DNA of 64,000 nucleotides. Origin: Hydractinia symbiolongicarpus. Lineage: Eukaryota; Cnidaria; Hydrozoa; Anthoathecata; Hydractiniidae. The position numbers and the translations under genes were made by a program. Location of the stretch: assembly GCF_029227915.1 (NCBI RefSeq), contig NC_079887.1, positions 27,527,650-27,591,649 on the forward strand, given 5' to 3'. Positions 1 to 12,656 of the stretch are shown here, piece after piece; within the stretch, counting starts at the first letter, position 1, and each line of letters opens with the position of its first letter. The notes under the pieces were generated by a model. That model did no database searches and was not told where the DNA came from. It saw only the letters and a list, made by a program, of their open reading frames with translations.

Positions 1-811
1 GTAGTTTTCAAAAATGTTTTCATTTTTGATGAGACGCTGAATAAAAGCAGTTTAATCGCCGGCAAACGAAAACCTGCGATTTCCCTAACTCCCGGACTCG
101 GCCCGTATAGTCAAAAGTATACAAAGAAAGTACCTAGGGAGTAAACTCATTTCCCGAACGATTTTTGAAATTATTTTTTCACCACTAAAACGCATGAGAC
201 TTGTAGTTTTCAAAAATGTTTTCATTTTTGATGAGACGCTTAATGAAAGAGGTTTAATCGCCGGCAAACGAAATCCCGCGTTTTCCCGTAAATCCGGGGC
301 TTGGCCCGTATAGTCGAATGTATACAAAGAAAGTACCCAGGGAGTAAACTCATTTCCCGAACGATTTTTTAAATTATTTTTTCACCACTATAACGCATGA
401 GACTTGTAGTTTTCAAAAATGTTTTCATTTTTGATGAGACGCTGAATAAAAGCAGTTTAATCGCCGGCAAACGAAAATCCGCGATTTCCCGTAAATCCCG
501 GACTCGGCCCGTATAGTCAACGGTATACAAAGAAAGTACCCAGGGAGTAAACTCATTTCCCGAACGATTTTTGAAATTATTTTTTCACCACTAAAACGCA
601 TGAGACTTGTAGTTTTCAAAAATGTTTTCATTTTTGATGAGACGCTTAATGAAAGAGGTTTAATCGCCGGCAAACGAAATCCCGCGTTTTCCCGTAAATC
701 CGGGGCTTGGCCCGTATAGTCGAATGTATACAAAGAAAGTACCCAGGGAGTAAACTCATTTCCCGAACGATTTTTTAAATTTTTTTTTCACCACTAAAAC
801 GCATGAAACTT
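1..811. repeat. Dimeric higher-order repeat, two units of ~405 bp
   Basis: Four monomers alternate between two types. Those at 1 and 406 carry GCTGAATAAAAGCAG and end in CCCGGACTCGGCCCG. Those at 203 and 609 carry GCTTAATGAAAGAGG, AATCCCGCGTTTTCC and CGGGGCTTGG. The period is about 406 bp. The units differ at scattered sites, for example GTCAAAAG in the first and GTCAACGG in the third. The left edge is cut by the window. Confidence 0.8.
711..724 (-). other. CENP-B-box-like near match (example)
   Basis: On the minus strand this reads TTCGACTATACGGG. The core CENP-B box is TTCG, four free bases, A, two free bases, CGGG. Here the TTCG and CGGG ends and the central A are present, but the spacer between TTCG and A has three bases rather than four. 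The near match exists only in monomers with GGCCCGTATAGTCGAATG. It is lost in GGCACG monomers (no CGGG) and in GTCAAAAG monomers (no TTCG). Functional binding is not shown and the one-base spacing defect makes it doubtful. Confidence 0.3.
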
Positions 812-3800
812 GTAGTTTTCAAAAATGTTTTCATTTTTGATGAGAGGCTGAATAAAAGAAGTTTAATCGCCGGCAAACGAAAACCCGCGATTTCCCGTAA
901 ATCCCGGGCTTGGCACGTATAGTCGAATGTATACAAAGAAAGTACCCAGGAAGTAAACTCATTTCCCGAACGATTTTTTAAATTTTTTTTTCACCACTAA
1001 AACGCATGAAACTTGTAGTTTTCAAAAATGTTTTCATTTTTGATGAGACGCTGAATGAAAGAAGTTTAATGGCCGGCAAACAAAAACCCGCGATTTCCCG
1101 TAAATCCCGGGCTTGGCACGTATAGTCGAATGTATACAAAGAAAGTACCCTGTGAGTAAACTCATTTCCAGAACGATTTTTTAAATTATTTTTTCACCAC
1201 TAAAACGCATAAGACTTGTAGTTTTTAAAAATGTTTTCATTTTTGATGAGACGCTGAATAAAAGCAGTTTTATCGCCGGCAAACGAAAACCCGCGATTTC
1301 CCGTAAATCCAGGGCTTGGCCCGTATAGTCAAAAGTATACAAAGAAAGTACCCAGGGAGTAAACTCATTTCCCGAACGATTTTTTAAATTATTTTTTCAC
1401 CACTAAAACGCATGAGACTTGTAGTTTTCAAAAATATTTTCATATTTGATGTGACGCTGAATAAAAGAAGTTTAATCGCCGGCAAACGAAAATCCGCGAG
1501 TTCCTGTAAATCCCGGACTCGGCCCGTATAGTCAAAAGTATACAAAGAAAGTACCCAGGGAGTAAACTCATTTCCCGAACGATTTTTTAATTTATTTTTT
1601 CACCACTAAAACGCATGAGACTTGTAGTTTTCAAAAATGTTTTCATTTTTGATGAGACGCTTAATGAAAGAGGTTTAATCGCCGGCAAACGAAATCCCGC
1701 GTTTTCCCGTAAATCCGGGGCTTGGCCCGTATAGTCGAATGTATACAAAGAAAGTACCCAGGGAGTAAACTCATTTCCCGAACGATTTTTTAAATTTTTT
1801 TTTCACCACTAAAACGCATGAAACTTGTAGTTTTCAAAAATGTTTTCATTTTTGTTGAGACGCTGAATAAAAGAAGTTTATTCGCCGGCAAACGAAAACA
1901 CGCGATTTCCCGTAAATCCCGGGCTTGGCACATATAGTCGAATGTATACAAAGAAAGTACCCTGTGAGTTAACTCATTTCCAGAACGATTTTTTAAATTA
2001 TTTTTTCACCACTAAAACGCATAAGACTTGTAGGTTTTAAAAATGTTTTCATTTTTGATGTGACGGTGAATAAAAGAAGTTTAATCGCCGGCAAACGAAA
2101 ACCCGCGATTTCCCGTAATCCCCGGCTTGGCCCGTATAGTCAAAAGTATACAAAGAAAGTACCCAGGGAGTAAACTCATTTCCCGAACGATTTTTTAAAT
2201 TTTTTTTTCACCACTAAATCGCATGAAACTTGTAGTTTTCAAAAATGTTTTCATTTTTGTTGAGACGCTGAATAAAAGAAGTTTATTCGCCGGCAAACGA
2301 AAACCCGCGATTTCCCGTAAATCCCGGGCTTGGCACATATAGTCGAATGTATACAAAGAAAGTACCCTGTGAGTTAACTCATTTCCCGAACGATTTTTGA
2401 AATTATTTTTTCACCACTAAAACGCATGAGACTTGTAGTTTTCAAAAATGTTTTCATTTTTGATGAGACGCTTAATGAAAGAGGTTTAATCGCCGGCAAA
2501 CGAAATCCCGCGTTTTCCCGTAAATCCGGGGCTTGGCCCGTATAGTCGAATGTATACAAAGAAAGTACCCAGGGAGTAAACTCATTTCCCGAACGATTTT
2601 TTAAATTTTTTTTTCACCACTAAAACGCATGAAACTTGTAGTTTTCAAAAATGTTTTCATTTTTGATGAGAGGCTGAATAAAAGAAGTTTAATCGCCGGC
2701 AAACGAAAACCCGCGATTTCCCGTAAATCCCGGGCTTGGCACGTATAGTCGAATGTATACAAAGAAAGTACCCTGTGAGTAAACTCATTTCCAGAACGAT
2801 TTTTTAAATTATTTTTTCACCACTAAAACGCATAAGACTTGTAGTTTTTAAAAATGTTTTCATTTTTGATGAGACGCTGAATAAAAGCAGTTTTATCGCC
2901 GGCAAACGAAAACCCGCGATTTCCCGTAAATCCAGGGCTTGGCCCGTATAGTCAAAAGTATACAAAGAAAGTACCCAGGGAGTAAACTCATTTCCCGAAC
3001 GATTTTTTAAATTATTTTTTCACCACTAAAACGCATGAGACTTGTAGTTTTCAAAAATATTTTCATATTTGATGTGACGCTGAATAAAAGAAGTTTAATC
3101 GCCGGCAAACGAAAATCCGCGAGTTCCTGTAAATCCCGGACTCGGCCCGTATAGTCAGGGGTAAACTCAGAGTAAACTCATTTCCCGAACGATTTTTTAA
3201 ATTTTTTTTTCACCACTAAAACGCATGAAACTTGTAGTTTTCAAAAATGTTTTCATTTTTGTTGAGACGCTGAATAAAAGAAGTTTATTCGCCGGCAAAC
3301 GAAAACACGCGATTTCCCGTAAATCCCGGGCTTGGCACATATAGTCGAATGTATACAAAGAAAGTACCCTGTGAGTTAACTCATTTCCAGAACGATTTTT
3401 TAAATTATTTTTTCACCACTAAAACGCATAAGACTTGTAGGTTTTAAAAATGTTTTCATTTTTGATGTGACGGTGAATAAAAGAAGTTTAATCGCCGGCA
3501 AACGAAAACCCGCGATTTCCCGTAATCCCCGGCTTGGCCCGTATAGTCAAAAGTATACAAAGAAAGTACCCAGGGAGTAAACTCATTTCCCGAACGATTT
3601 TTTAAATTTTTTTTTCACCACTAAAACGCATGAAACTTGTAGTTTTCAAAAATGTTTTCATTTTTGTTGAGACGCTGAATAAAAGAAGTTTATTCGCCGG
3701 CAAACGAAAACCCGCGATTTCCCGTAAATCCCGGGCTTGGCACATATAGTCGAATGTATACAAAGAAAGTACCCTGTGAGTTAACTCATTTCCAGAACGA

Positions 3801-4079
3801 TTTTTTAAATTATTTTTTCACCACTAAAACGCATAAGACTTGTAGGTTTTAAAAATGTTTTCATTTTTGATGTGACGGTGAATAAAAGAAGTTTAATCGC
3901 CGGCAAACGAAAACCCGCGATTTCCCGTAATCCCCGGCTTGGCCCGTATAGTCAAAAGTATACAAAGAAAGTACCCAGGGAGTAAACTCATTTCCCGAAC
4001 GATTTTTTAAATTGTTTTTTCACCACCAAAACGCATGAGACTTGTAGTTTTCAAAAATGTTTTCATTTTTGATGAGACG
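812..4079. repeat. Mosaic satellite segment with partial 8-9-mer repetition
   Basis: About 16 monomers with an imperfect internal repeat. The marker GATGAGAGGCTG at about 839 recurs 1826 bp later (9 monomers). The marker AAATCCAGGGC at about 1305 recurs 1623 bp later (8 monomers). Monomers with GTTGAGACGC and TTTATTCGCC alternate with monomers with TAGGTTTTAAAAATG and GTGACGGTG around 1.83-2.4 and 3.23-4.0 kb, forming a local dimer pattern. The second block is one monomer plus 13 bp shorter than the first because of the scar at 3158. Confidence 0.7.
3044..3233. repeat. Aberrant 190-bp monomer with an out-of-register deletion scar
   Basis: After CGGCCCGTATAGTCA (ending at 3157) the usual AAAGTATACAAAGAAAG stretch and CCCAGGGA are missing. 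In their place is a 14-base segment, 3158-3171, holding a second copy of GTAAACTCA (3161-3169) just before the normal one (3172-3180). Net length is 13 bp below the norm. Comparison with the related block around 1.4-1.86 kb indicates loss of one monomer plus 13 bp. This is the only junction I noticed that breaks the 203-bp register. Confidence 0.85.
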
Positions 4080-5770
4080 CTGAATAAAAGAAGTTTAATT
4101 GCCGGCAAACGAAAACCCGCGATTTCCCGTAAATCCCGGGCTTGGCACGTATAGTCGAATGTATACAAAGAAAGTACCCTGTGAGTAAACTCATTTCCAG
4201 AACGATTTTTTAAATTATTCTTTCAACACTAAAACGCATAAGACTTGTAGTTTTTAAAAAAGTTTTCATTTTTGATGAGACGCTGAATAAAAGCAGTTTA
4301 ATCGCCGGCAAACGAAAACCTGCGATTTCCCTAAATCCCGGACTCGGCCCGTATAGTCAAAAGTATACAAAGAAAGTACCCAGGGAGTAAACTCATTTCC
4401 AGAACGATTTTTTAAATTATTTTTTCACCACTAAAACGCATAGGACTTGTAATTTTTAAAAATGTTTTCATTTTTGATGAGATGCTGAATAAAAGAAGTT
4501 TAATCGCCGGCAAACGAAAACCCGCGATTTCCCGTAAATCCCGGGCTTGGCCCGTATAGTCAAAAGTATACAAAGAAAGTACCCAGGGAGTAAACTCATT
4601 TCCCGAACGATTTTTTATATTATTTTTTTACCACTAAACGCATGAGACTTGTAGTTTTCAAAAATATTTTCATATTTGATGAGACGCTGAATAAAAGAAG
4701 TTTAATCGCCGGCAAACGAAAACCCGCGATTTCCCGTAAATCCCGGGCTTGGCCCGTATAGTCAAAAGTATACAAAGAAAGTACCCAGGGAGTAAACTCA
4801 TTTCCCGAACGATTTTTTATATTATTTTTTTACCACTAAACGCATGAGACTTGTAGTTTTCAAAAATATTTTCATATTTGATGAGACGCTGAATAAAAGA
4901 AGTTTAATCGCCGGCAAACGAAAACCCGCGATTTCCCGTAAATCCCGGGCTTGGCCCGTATAGTCAAAAGTATACAAAGAAAGTACCCAGGGAGTAAACT
5001 CATTTCCCGAACGATTTTTTAAATTATTTTTTCACCACTAAAACGCATGAGACTTGTAGTTTTCAAAAATGTTTTCATTTTTGATGAGACGCTTAATGAA
5101 AGAGGTTTAATCGCCGGCAAACGAAATCCCGCGTTTTCCCGTAAATCCGGGGCTTGGCCCGTATAGTCGAATGTATACAAAGAAAGTACCCAGGTAGTAA
5201 ACTCATTTCCCGAACGATTTTTTAAATTTTTTTTTCACCACTAAAACGCATGAAACTTGTAGTTTTCAAAAATGTTTTCATTTTTGATGAGACGCTGAAT
5301 AAAAGAAGTTTAATCGCCGGCAAACGAAAACCCGCGATTTCCCGTAAATCCCGGGCTTGGCACGTATAGTCGAATGTATACAAAGAAAGTACCCAGGGAG
5401 TAAAGTCATTTCCCGAACGATTTTTTAAATTTTTTTTTCACCACTAAAACGCATGAAACTTGTAGTTTTCAAAAATGTTTTCATTTTTGTTGAGACGCTG
5501 AATAAAAGACGTTTAATCGCCGGCAAACGAAAACCCGCGATTTCCCGTAAATCCCGGGCTTGGCACATATAGTCGAATGTATACAAAGAAAGTACCCTGT
5601 GAGTAAACTCATTTCCAGAACGATTTTTTAAATTATTTTTTCACCACTAAAACGCATAAGACTTGTAGGTTTTAAAAATGTTTTCATTTTTGATGTGACG
5701 GTGAATAAAAGAAGTTTAATCGCCGGCAAACGAAAACCCGCGATTTCCCGTAATCCCCGGCTTGGCCCGT

Positions 5771-7592
5771 ATAGTTAAAAGTATACAAAGAAAGTACCCA
5801 GGGAGTAAACTCACTTCCCGAACGATTTTTTAAATTATTTTTTCACCACCAAAACGCATGAGACTTGTAGTTTTCAAAAATGTTTTCATTTTTGATGAGA
5901 CGCTGAATAAAAGCAGTTTAATCGCCGGCAAACGAAAACCTGCGATTTCCCTAAATCCCGGACTCGGCCCGTATAGTCAAAAGGATACAAAGAAAGTACC
6001 CAGGGAGTAAACTCATTTCCCGAACGATTTTTTAATTTATTTTTTCACCACTAAAACGCATGAGACTTGTAGTTTTCAAAAATGTTTTCATTTTTGATGA
6101 GACGCTTAATGAAAGAGGTTTAATCGCCGGCAAACGAAATCCCGCGTTTTCCCGTAAATCCGGGGCTTGGCCCGTATAGTCGAATGTATACAAAGAAAGT
6201 ACCCAGGGAGTAAACTCATTTCCCGAACGATTTTTTAAATTATTTGTTCACCACCAAAACGCATGAGACTTGTAGTTTTCAAAAATGTTTTCATTTTTGA
6301 TGAGACGCTGAATAAAAGAAGTTTAATTGCCGGCAAACGAAAACCCGCGATTTCCCGTAAATCCCGGGCTTGGCACGTATAGTCGAATGTATACAAAGAA
6401 AGTACCCTGTGAGTAAACTCATTTCCAGAACGATTTTTTAAATTATTCTTTCAACACTAAAACGCATAAGACTTGTAGTTTTTAAAAATGTTTTCATTTT
6501 TGATGAGACGCTGAATAAAAGCAGTTTAATCGCCGGCAAACGAAAACCTGCGATTTCCCTAAATCCCGGACTCGGCCCGTATAGTCAAAAGTATACAAAG
6601 AAAGTACCCAGGGAGTAAACTCATTTCCAGAACGATTTTTTAAATTATTTTTTCACCACTAAAACGCATAGGACTTGTAATTTTTAAAAATGTTTTCGTT
6701 TTTGATGAGATGCTGAATAAAAGAAGTTTAATCGCCGGCAAACGAAAACCCGCGATTTCCCGTAAATCCCGGGCTTGGCCCGTATATTCAAAAGTATACA
6801 AAGAAAGTACCCAGGGAGTAAACTCATTTCCCGAACGATTTTTTATAGTATTTTTTTACCACTAAACGCATGAGACTTGTAGTTTTCAAAAATGTTTTCA
6901 TTTTTGATGAGACGCTTAATGAAAGAGGTTTAATCGCCGGCAAACGAAATCCCGCGTTTTCCCGTAAATCCGGGGCTTGGCCCGTATAGTCGAATGTATA
7001 CAAAGAAAGTACCCTGTGAGTAAACTCATTTCCAGAACGATTTTTTAAATTATTCTTTCAACACTAAAACGCATAAGACTTGTAGTTTTTAAAAATGTTT
7101 TCATTTTTGATGAGACGCTGAATAAAAGCAGTTTAATCGCCGGCAAACGAAAACCTGCGATTTCCCTAAATCCCGGACTCGGCCCGTATAGTCAAAAGTA
7201 TACAAAGAAAGTACCCAGGGAGTAAACTCATTTCCAGAACGATTTTTTAAATTATTTTTTCACCACTAAAACGCATAGGACTTGTAATTTTTAAAAATGT
7301 TTTCATTTTTGATGAGATGCTGAATAAAAGAAGTTTAATCGCCGGCAAACGAAAACCCGCGATTTCCCGTAAATCCCGGGCTTGGCCCGTATATTCAAAA
7401 GTATACAAAGAAAGTACCCAGGGAGTAAACTCATTTCCCGAACGATTTTTTATATTATTTTTTTACCACTAAACGCATGAGACTTGTAGTTTTCAAAAAT
7501 ATTTTCATATTTGATGAGACGCTGAATAAAAGAAGTTTAATCGCCGGCAAACGAAAACCCGCGATTTCCCGTAAATCCCGGGCTTGGCCCGT
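5771..7592. repeat. Nested 9-mer inside copy 1 (10-mer with one monomer lost)
   Basis: Starts at the rare GTATAGTTAAAAG followed by CTCACTTCCCG, which recurs at 7593 after 1822 bp. Monomer order: GCAG/AAGGATAC type; GCTTAATG type; TTTGTTCACCACC with TTAATTGCC; ATTCTTTCAACAC type; CATAGGAC with GAGATGCTG and GTATATTC; then GCTTAATG again. The equivalent stretch in copy 2, 12657-14681, has ten monomers. Confidence 0.8.
6879..7081. repeat. Fused monomer left by a clean one-monomer deletion in copy 1
   Basis: The left half is the GCTTAATGAAAGAGG/CGGGGCTTGG type. After the shared GTATACAAAGAAAGTACCC the sequence switches to CTGTGAG and TTCCAGAACG, as in the next monomer type. Copy 2 has two full monomers at the same place, 13765-14170. 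The crossover lies within about 30 identical bases (roughly 6985-7014), and the 203-bp register is kept, as expected for homologous unequal exchange or slippage. Confidence 0.85.
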
Positions 7593-9615
7593 ATAGTTAA
7601 AAGTATACAAAGAAAGTACCCAGGGAGTAAACTCACTTCCCGAACGATTTTTTAAATTATTTTTTCACCACCAAAACGCATGAGACTTGTAGTTTTCAAA
7701 AATGTTTTCATTTTTGATGAGACGCTGAATAAAAGCAGTTTAATCGCCGGCAAACGAAAACCTGCGATTTCCCTAAATCCCGGACTCGGCCCGTATAGTC
7801 AAAAGGATACAAAGAAAGTACCCAGGGAGTAAACTCATTTCCCGAACGATTTTTTAATTTATTTTTTCACCACTAAAACGCATGAGACTTGTAGTTTTCA
7901 AAAATGTTTTCATTTTTGATGAGACGCTTAATGAAAGAGGTTTAATCGCCGGCAAACGAAATCCCGCGTTTTCCCGTAAATCCGGGGCTTGGCCCGTATA
8001 GTCGAATGTATACAAAGAAAGTACCCAGGGAGTAAACTCATTTCCCGAACGATTTTTTAAATTATTTGTTCACCACCAAAACGCATGAGACTTGTAGTTT
8101 TCAAAAATGTTTTCATTTTTGATGAGACGCTGAATAAAAGAAGTTTAATTGCCGGCAAACGAAAACCCGCGATTTCCCGTAAATCCCGGGCTTGGCACGT
8201 ATAGTCGAATGTATACAAAGAAAGTACCCTGTGAGTAAACTCATTTCCAGAACGATTTTTTAAATTATTCTTTCAACACTAAAACGCATAAGACTTGTAG
8301 TTTTTAAAAATGTTTTCATTTTTGATGAGACGCTGAATAAAAGCAGTTTAATCGCCGGCAAACGAAAACCTGCGATTTCCCTAAATCCCGGACTCGGCCC
8401 GTATAGTCAAAAGTATACAAAGAAAGTACCCAGGGAGTAAACTCATTTCCAGAACGATTTTTTAAATTATTTTTTCACCACTAAAACGCATAGGACTTGT
8501 AATTTTTAAAAATGTTTTCATTTTTGATGAGATGCTGAATAAAAGAAGTTTAATCGCCGGCAAACGAAAACCCGCGATTTCCCGTAAATCCCGGGCTTGG
8601 CCCGTATATTCAAAAGTATACAAAGAAAGTACCCAGGGAGTAAACTCATTTCCCGAACGATTTTTTATATTATTTTTTTACCACTAAACGCATGAGACTT
8701 GTAGTTTTCAAAAATGTTTTCATTTTTGATGAGACGCTTAATGAAAGAGGTTTAATCGCCGGCAAACGAAATCCCGCGTTTTCCCGTAAATCCGGGGCTT
8801 GGCCCGTATAGTCGAATGTATACAAAGAAAGTACCCAGGGAGTAAACTCATTTCCCGAACGATTTTTTAAATTATTTGTTCACCACCAAAACGCATGAGA
8901 CTTGTAGTTTTCAAAAATGTTTTCATTTTTGATGAGACGCTGAATAAAAGAAGTTTAATTGCCGGCAAACGAAAACCCGCGATTTCCCGTAAATCCCGGG
9001 CTTGGCACGTATAGTCGAATGTATACAAAGAAAGTACCCTGTGAGTAAACTCATTTCCAGAACGATTTTTTAAATTATTCTTTCAACACTAAAACGCATA
9101 AGACTTGTAGTTTTTAAAAATGTTTTCATTTTTGATGAGACGCTGAATAAAAGCAGTTTAATCGCCGGCAAACGAAAACCTGCGATTTCCCTAAATCCCG
9201 GACTCGGCCCGTATAGTCAAAAGTATACAAAGAAAGTACCCAGGGAGTAAACTCATTTCCAGAACGATTTTTTAAATTATTTTTTCACCACTAAAACGCA
9301 TAGGACTTGTAATTTTTAAAAATGTTTTCATTTTTGATGAGATGCTGAATAAAAGAAGTTTAATCGCCGGCAAACGAAAACCTGCGATTTCCCGTAAATC
9401 CCGGGCTTGGCCCGTATATTCAAAAGTATACAAAGAAAGTACCCAGGGAGTAAACTCATTTCCCGAACGATTTTTTATATTATTTTTTTACCACTAAACG
9501 CATGAGACTTGTAGTTTTCAAAAATATTTTCATATTTGATGAGACGCTGAATAAAAGAAGTTTAATCGCCGGCAAACGAAAACCCGCGATTTCCCGTAAA
9601 TCCCGGGCTTGGCCC
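7593..9615. repeat. Nested 10-mer inside copy 1
   Basis: Ten monomers repeating the order of 5771-7592 with the complete set. The four-monomer core (GCTTAATG; TTTGTTCACCACC; ATTCTTTCAACAC; CATAGGAC types) occurs twice, which puts GTATATTC at 8604 and 9414, 810 bp apart. Hierarchy here is monomer, 4-mer core, 10-mer, then 34/35-mer. Confidence 0.8.
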
Positions 9616-10929
9616 GTATAGTCAAAAGTATACAAAGAAAGTACCCAGGGAGTAAACTCATTTCCCGAACGATTTTTTAAATTATTTTTTCACCACTAAA
9701 ACGCATGAGACTTGTAGTTTTCAAAAATGTTTTCATTTTTGATGAGACGCTGAATAAAAGCAGTTTAATCGCCGGCAAACGAAAACCTGCGATTTCCCTA
9801 AATCCCGGACTCGGCCCGTATAGTCAAAAGTATACAAAGAAAGTACCCAGGGAGTAAACTCATTTCCAGAACGATTTTTTAAATTATTTTTTCACCACTA
9901 AAACGCATAAGACTTGTAGTTTTTAAAAATGTTTTCATTTTTGATGAGACGCTGAATAAAAGCAGTTTTATCGCCGGCAAACGAAAACCCGCGATTTCCC
10001 GTAAATCCCGGACTCGGCCCGTATAGTCAAAAGTATACGAAGAAAGTACCCAGGGAGTAAACTCATTTCCTGAACGATTTTTTATATTATTTTTTTACCA
10101 CTAAACGCATGAGACTTGTAGTTTTCAAAAATATTTTCATATTTGATGTGACGCTGAATAAAAGAAGTTTAATCGCCGGCAAACGAAAATCCGCGAGTTC
10201 CCGTAAATCCCGGACTCGGCCCGTATAGTCAAAAGTATACGAAGAAAGTACCCAGGGAGTAAACTCATTTCCCGAACGATTTTTTAAATTATTTTTTCAC
10301 CACTAAAACGCATGAGACTTGTAGTTTTCAAAAATGTTTTCATTTTTGATGAGACGCTGAATGAAAGAAGTTTAATCGCCGGCAAACAAAAACCCGCGAT
10401 TTCCCGTAAATCCCGGGCTTGGCACGTATAGTCGAATGTATACAAAGAAAGTACCCTGTGAGTAAACTCATTTCCAGAACGATTTTTTAAATTATTTTTT
10501 CACCACTAAAACGCATAAGACTTGTAGTTTTTAAAAATGTTTTCATTTTTGATGAGACGCTGAATAAAAGCAGTTTTATCGCCGGCAAACGAAAACCCGC
10601 GATTTCCCGTAAATCCGGGGCTTGGCCCGTATAGTCAAAAGTATACAAAGAAAGTACCCAGGGAGTAAACTCATTTCCCGAACGATTTTTTAAATTATTT
10701 TTTCACCACTAAAACGCATGAGACTTGTAGTTTTCAAAAATATTTTCATATTTGATGTGACGCTGAATAAAAGAAGTTTAATCGCCGGCAAACGAAAATC
10801 CGCGAGTTCCTGTAAATCCCGGACTCGGCCCGTATAGTCAAAAGTATACAAAGAAAGTACCCAGGGAGTAAACTCATTTCCCGAACGATTTTTTAATTTA
10901 TTTTTTCACCACTAAAACGCATGAGACTT

Positions 10930-11132
10930 GTAGTTTTCAAAAATATTTTCATATTTGATGTGACGCTGAATAAAAGAAGTTTAATTGCCGGCAAACGAAA
11001 ACCCGCGATTTCCCGTAAATCCCGGGCTTGGCACGTATAGTCGAATGTATACAAAGAAAGTACCCTGTGAGTAAACTCATTTCCAGAACGATTTTTTAAA
11101 TTATTCTTTCAACACTAAAACGCATAAGACTT
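10930..11132. repeat. Chimeric monomer at the 34/35-mer junction
   Basis: The left part is the TCAAAAATATTTTC, CATATTTGATGTGACGC type. From about GAATAAAAG onward it becomes the TTAATTGCC, GGCACG, CCCTGTGAG type that belongs to the start of the 34-mer. In other places in this half the left type continues with AATCCGCGAGTTCC and CCGGACTCGG. The switch sits near 10966 and marks where copy 1 meets copy 2. Confidence 0.8.
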
Positions 11133-12656
11133 GTAGTTTTTAAAAAAGTTTTCATTTTTGATGAGACGCTGAATAAAAGCAGTTTAATCGCCGGCAAACG
11201 AAAACCTGCGATTTCCCTAAATCCCGGACTCGGCCCGTATAGTCAAAAGTATACAAAGAAAGTACCCAGGGAGTAAACTCATTTCCAGAACGATTTTTTA
11301 AATTATTTTTTCACCACTAAAACGCATAGGACTTGTAATTTTTAAAAATGTTTTCATTTTTGATGAGATGCTGAATAAAAGAAGTTTAATCGCCGGCAAA
11401 CGAAAACCCGCGATTTCCCGTAAATCCCGGGCTTGGCCCGTATAGTCAAAAGTATACAAAGAAAGTACCCAGGGAGTAAACTCATTTCCCGAACGATTTT
11501 TTATATTATTTTTTTACCACTAAACGCATGAGACTTGTAGTTTTCAAAAATATTTTCATATTTGATGAGACGCTGAATAAAAGAAGTTTAATCGCCGGCA
11601 AACGAAAACCCGCGATTTCCCGTAAATCCCGGGCTTGGCCCGTATAGTCAAAAGTATACAAAGAAAGTACCCAGGGAGTAAACTCATTTCCCGAACGATT
11701 TTTTATATTATTTTTTTACCACTAAACGCATGAGACTTGTAGTTTTCAAAAATATTTTCATATTTGATGAGACGCTGAATAAAAGAAGTTTAATCGCCGG
11801 CAAACGAAAACCCGCGATTTCCCGTAAATCCCGGGCTTGGCCCGTATAGTCAAAAGTATACAAAGAAAGTACCCAGGGAGTAAACTCATTTCCCGAACGA
11901 TTTTTTAAATTATTTTTTCACCACTAAAACGCATGAGACTTGTAGTTTTCAAAAATGTTTTCATTTTTGATGAGACGCTTAATGAAAGAGGTTTAATCGC
12001 CGGCAAACGAAATCCCGCGTTTTCCCGTAAATCCGGGGCTTGGCCCGTATAGTCGAATGTATACAAAGAAAGTACCCAGGTAGTAAACTCATTTCCCGAA
12101 CGATTTTTTAAATTTTTTTTTCACCACTAAAACGCATGAAACTTGTAGTTTTCAAAAATGTTTTCATTTTTGATGAGACGCTGAATAAAAGAAGTTTAAT
12201 CGCCGGCAAACGAAAACCCGCGATTTCCCGTAAATCCCGGGCTTGGCACGTATAGTCGAATGTATACAAAGAAAGTACCCAGGGAGTAAAGTCATTTCCC
12301 GAACGATTTTTTAAATTTTTTTTTCACCACTAAAACGCATGAAACTTGTAGTTTTCAAAAATGTTTTCATTTTTGTTGAGACGCTGAATAAAAGACGTTT
12401 AATCGCCGGCAAACGAAAACCCGCGATTTCCCGTAAATCCCGGGCTTGGCACATATAGTCGAATGTATACAAAGAAAGTACCCTGTGAGTAAACTCATTT
12501 CCAGAACGATTTTTTAAATTATTTTTTCACCACTAAAACGCATAAGACTTGTAGGTTTTAAAAATGTTTTCATTTTTGATGTGACGGTGAATAAAAGAAG
12601 TTTAATCGCCGGCAAACGAAAACCCGCGATTTCCCGTAATCCCCGGCTTGGCCCGT

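Larger units (their letters stand above)
4080..10965. repeat. 34-monomer higher-order repeat, copy 1 (~6886 bp)
   Basis: Tandem partner of 10966-18030. Private markers recur at a constant offset of 6886: TTAAAAAAGTTTTC at about 4255 and 11141, TATAGTA at 6844 and 13730, AAGGATAC at 5981 and 12867, GTATAGTTAAAAG at 5769 and 12655. After about 7010 the offset becomes 7089 because this copy lacks one monomer. In the diagnostic sites compared I found essentially no substitutions outside the deleted monomer and the end junction, so the duplication looks very recent. Upstream, homology stops in the monomer around 4040-4080. Confidence 0.85.

Noticed and set aside
711-727. Pol III internal B box in the GTATAGTCGAATG segment
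   Set aside because: It resembles GTTCGA only loosely; the required spacing and flanking bases are absent and no A box was found upstream.
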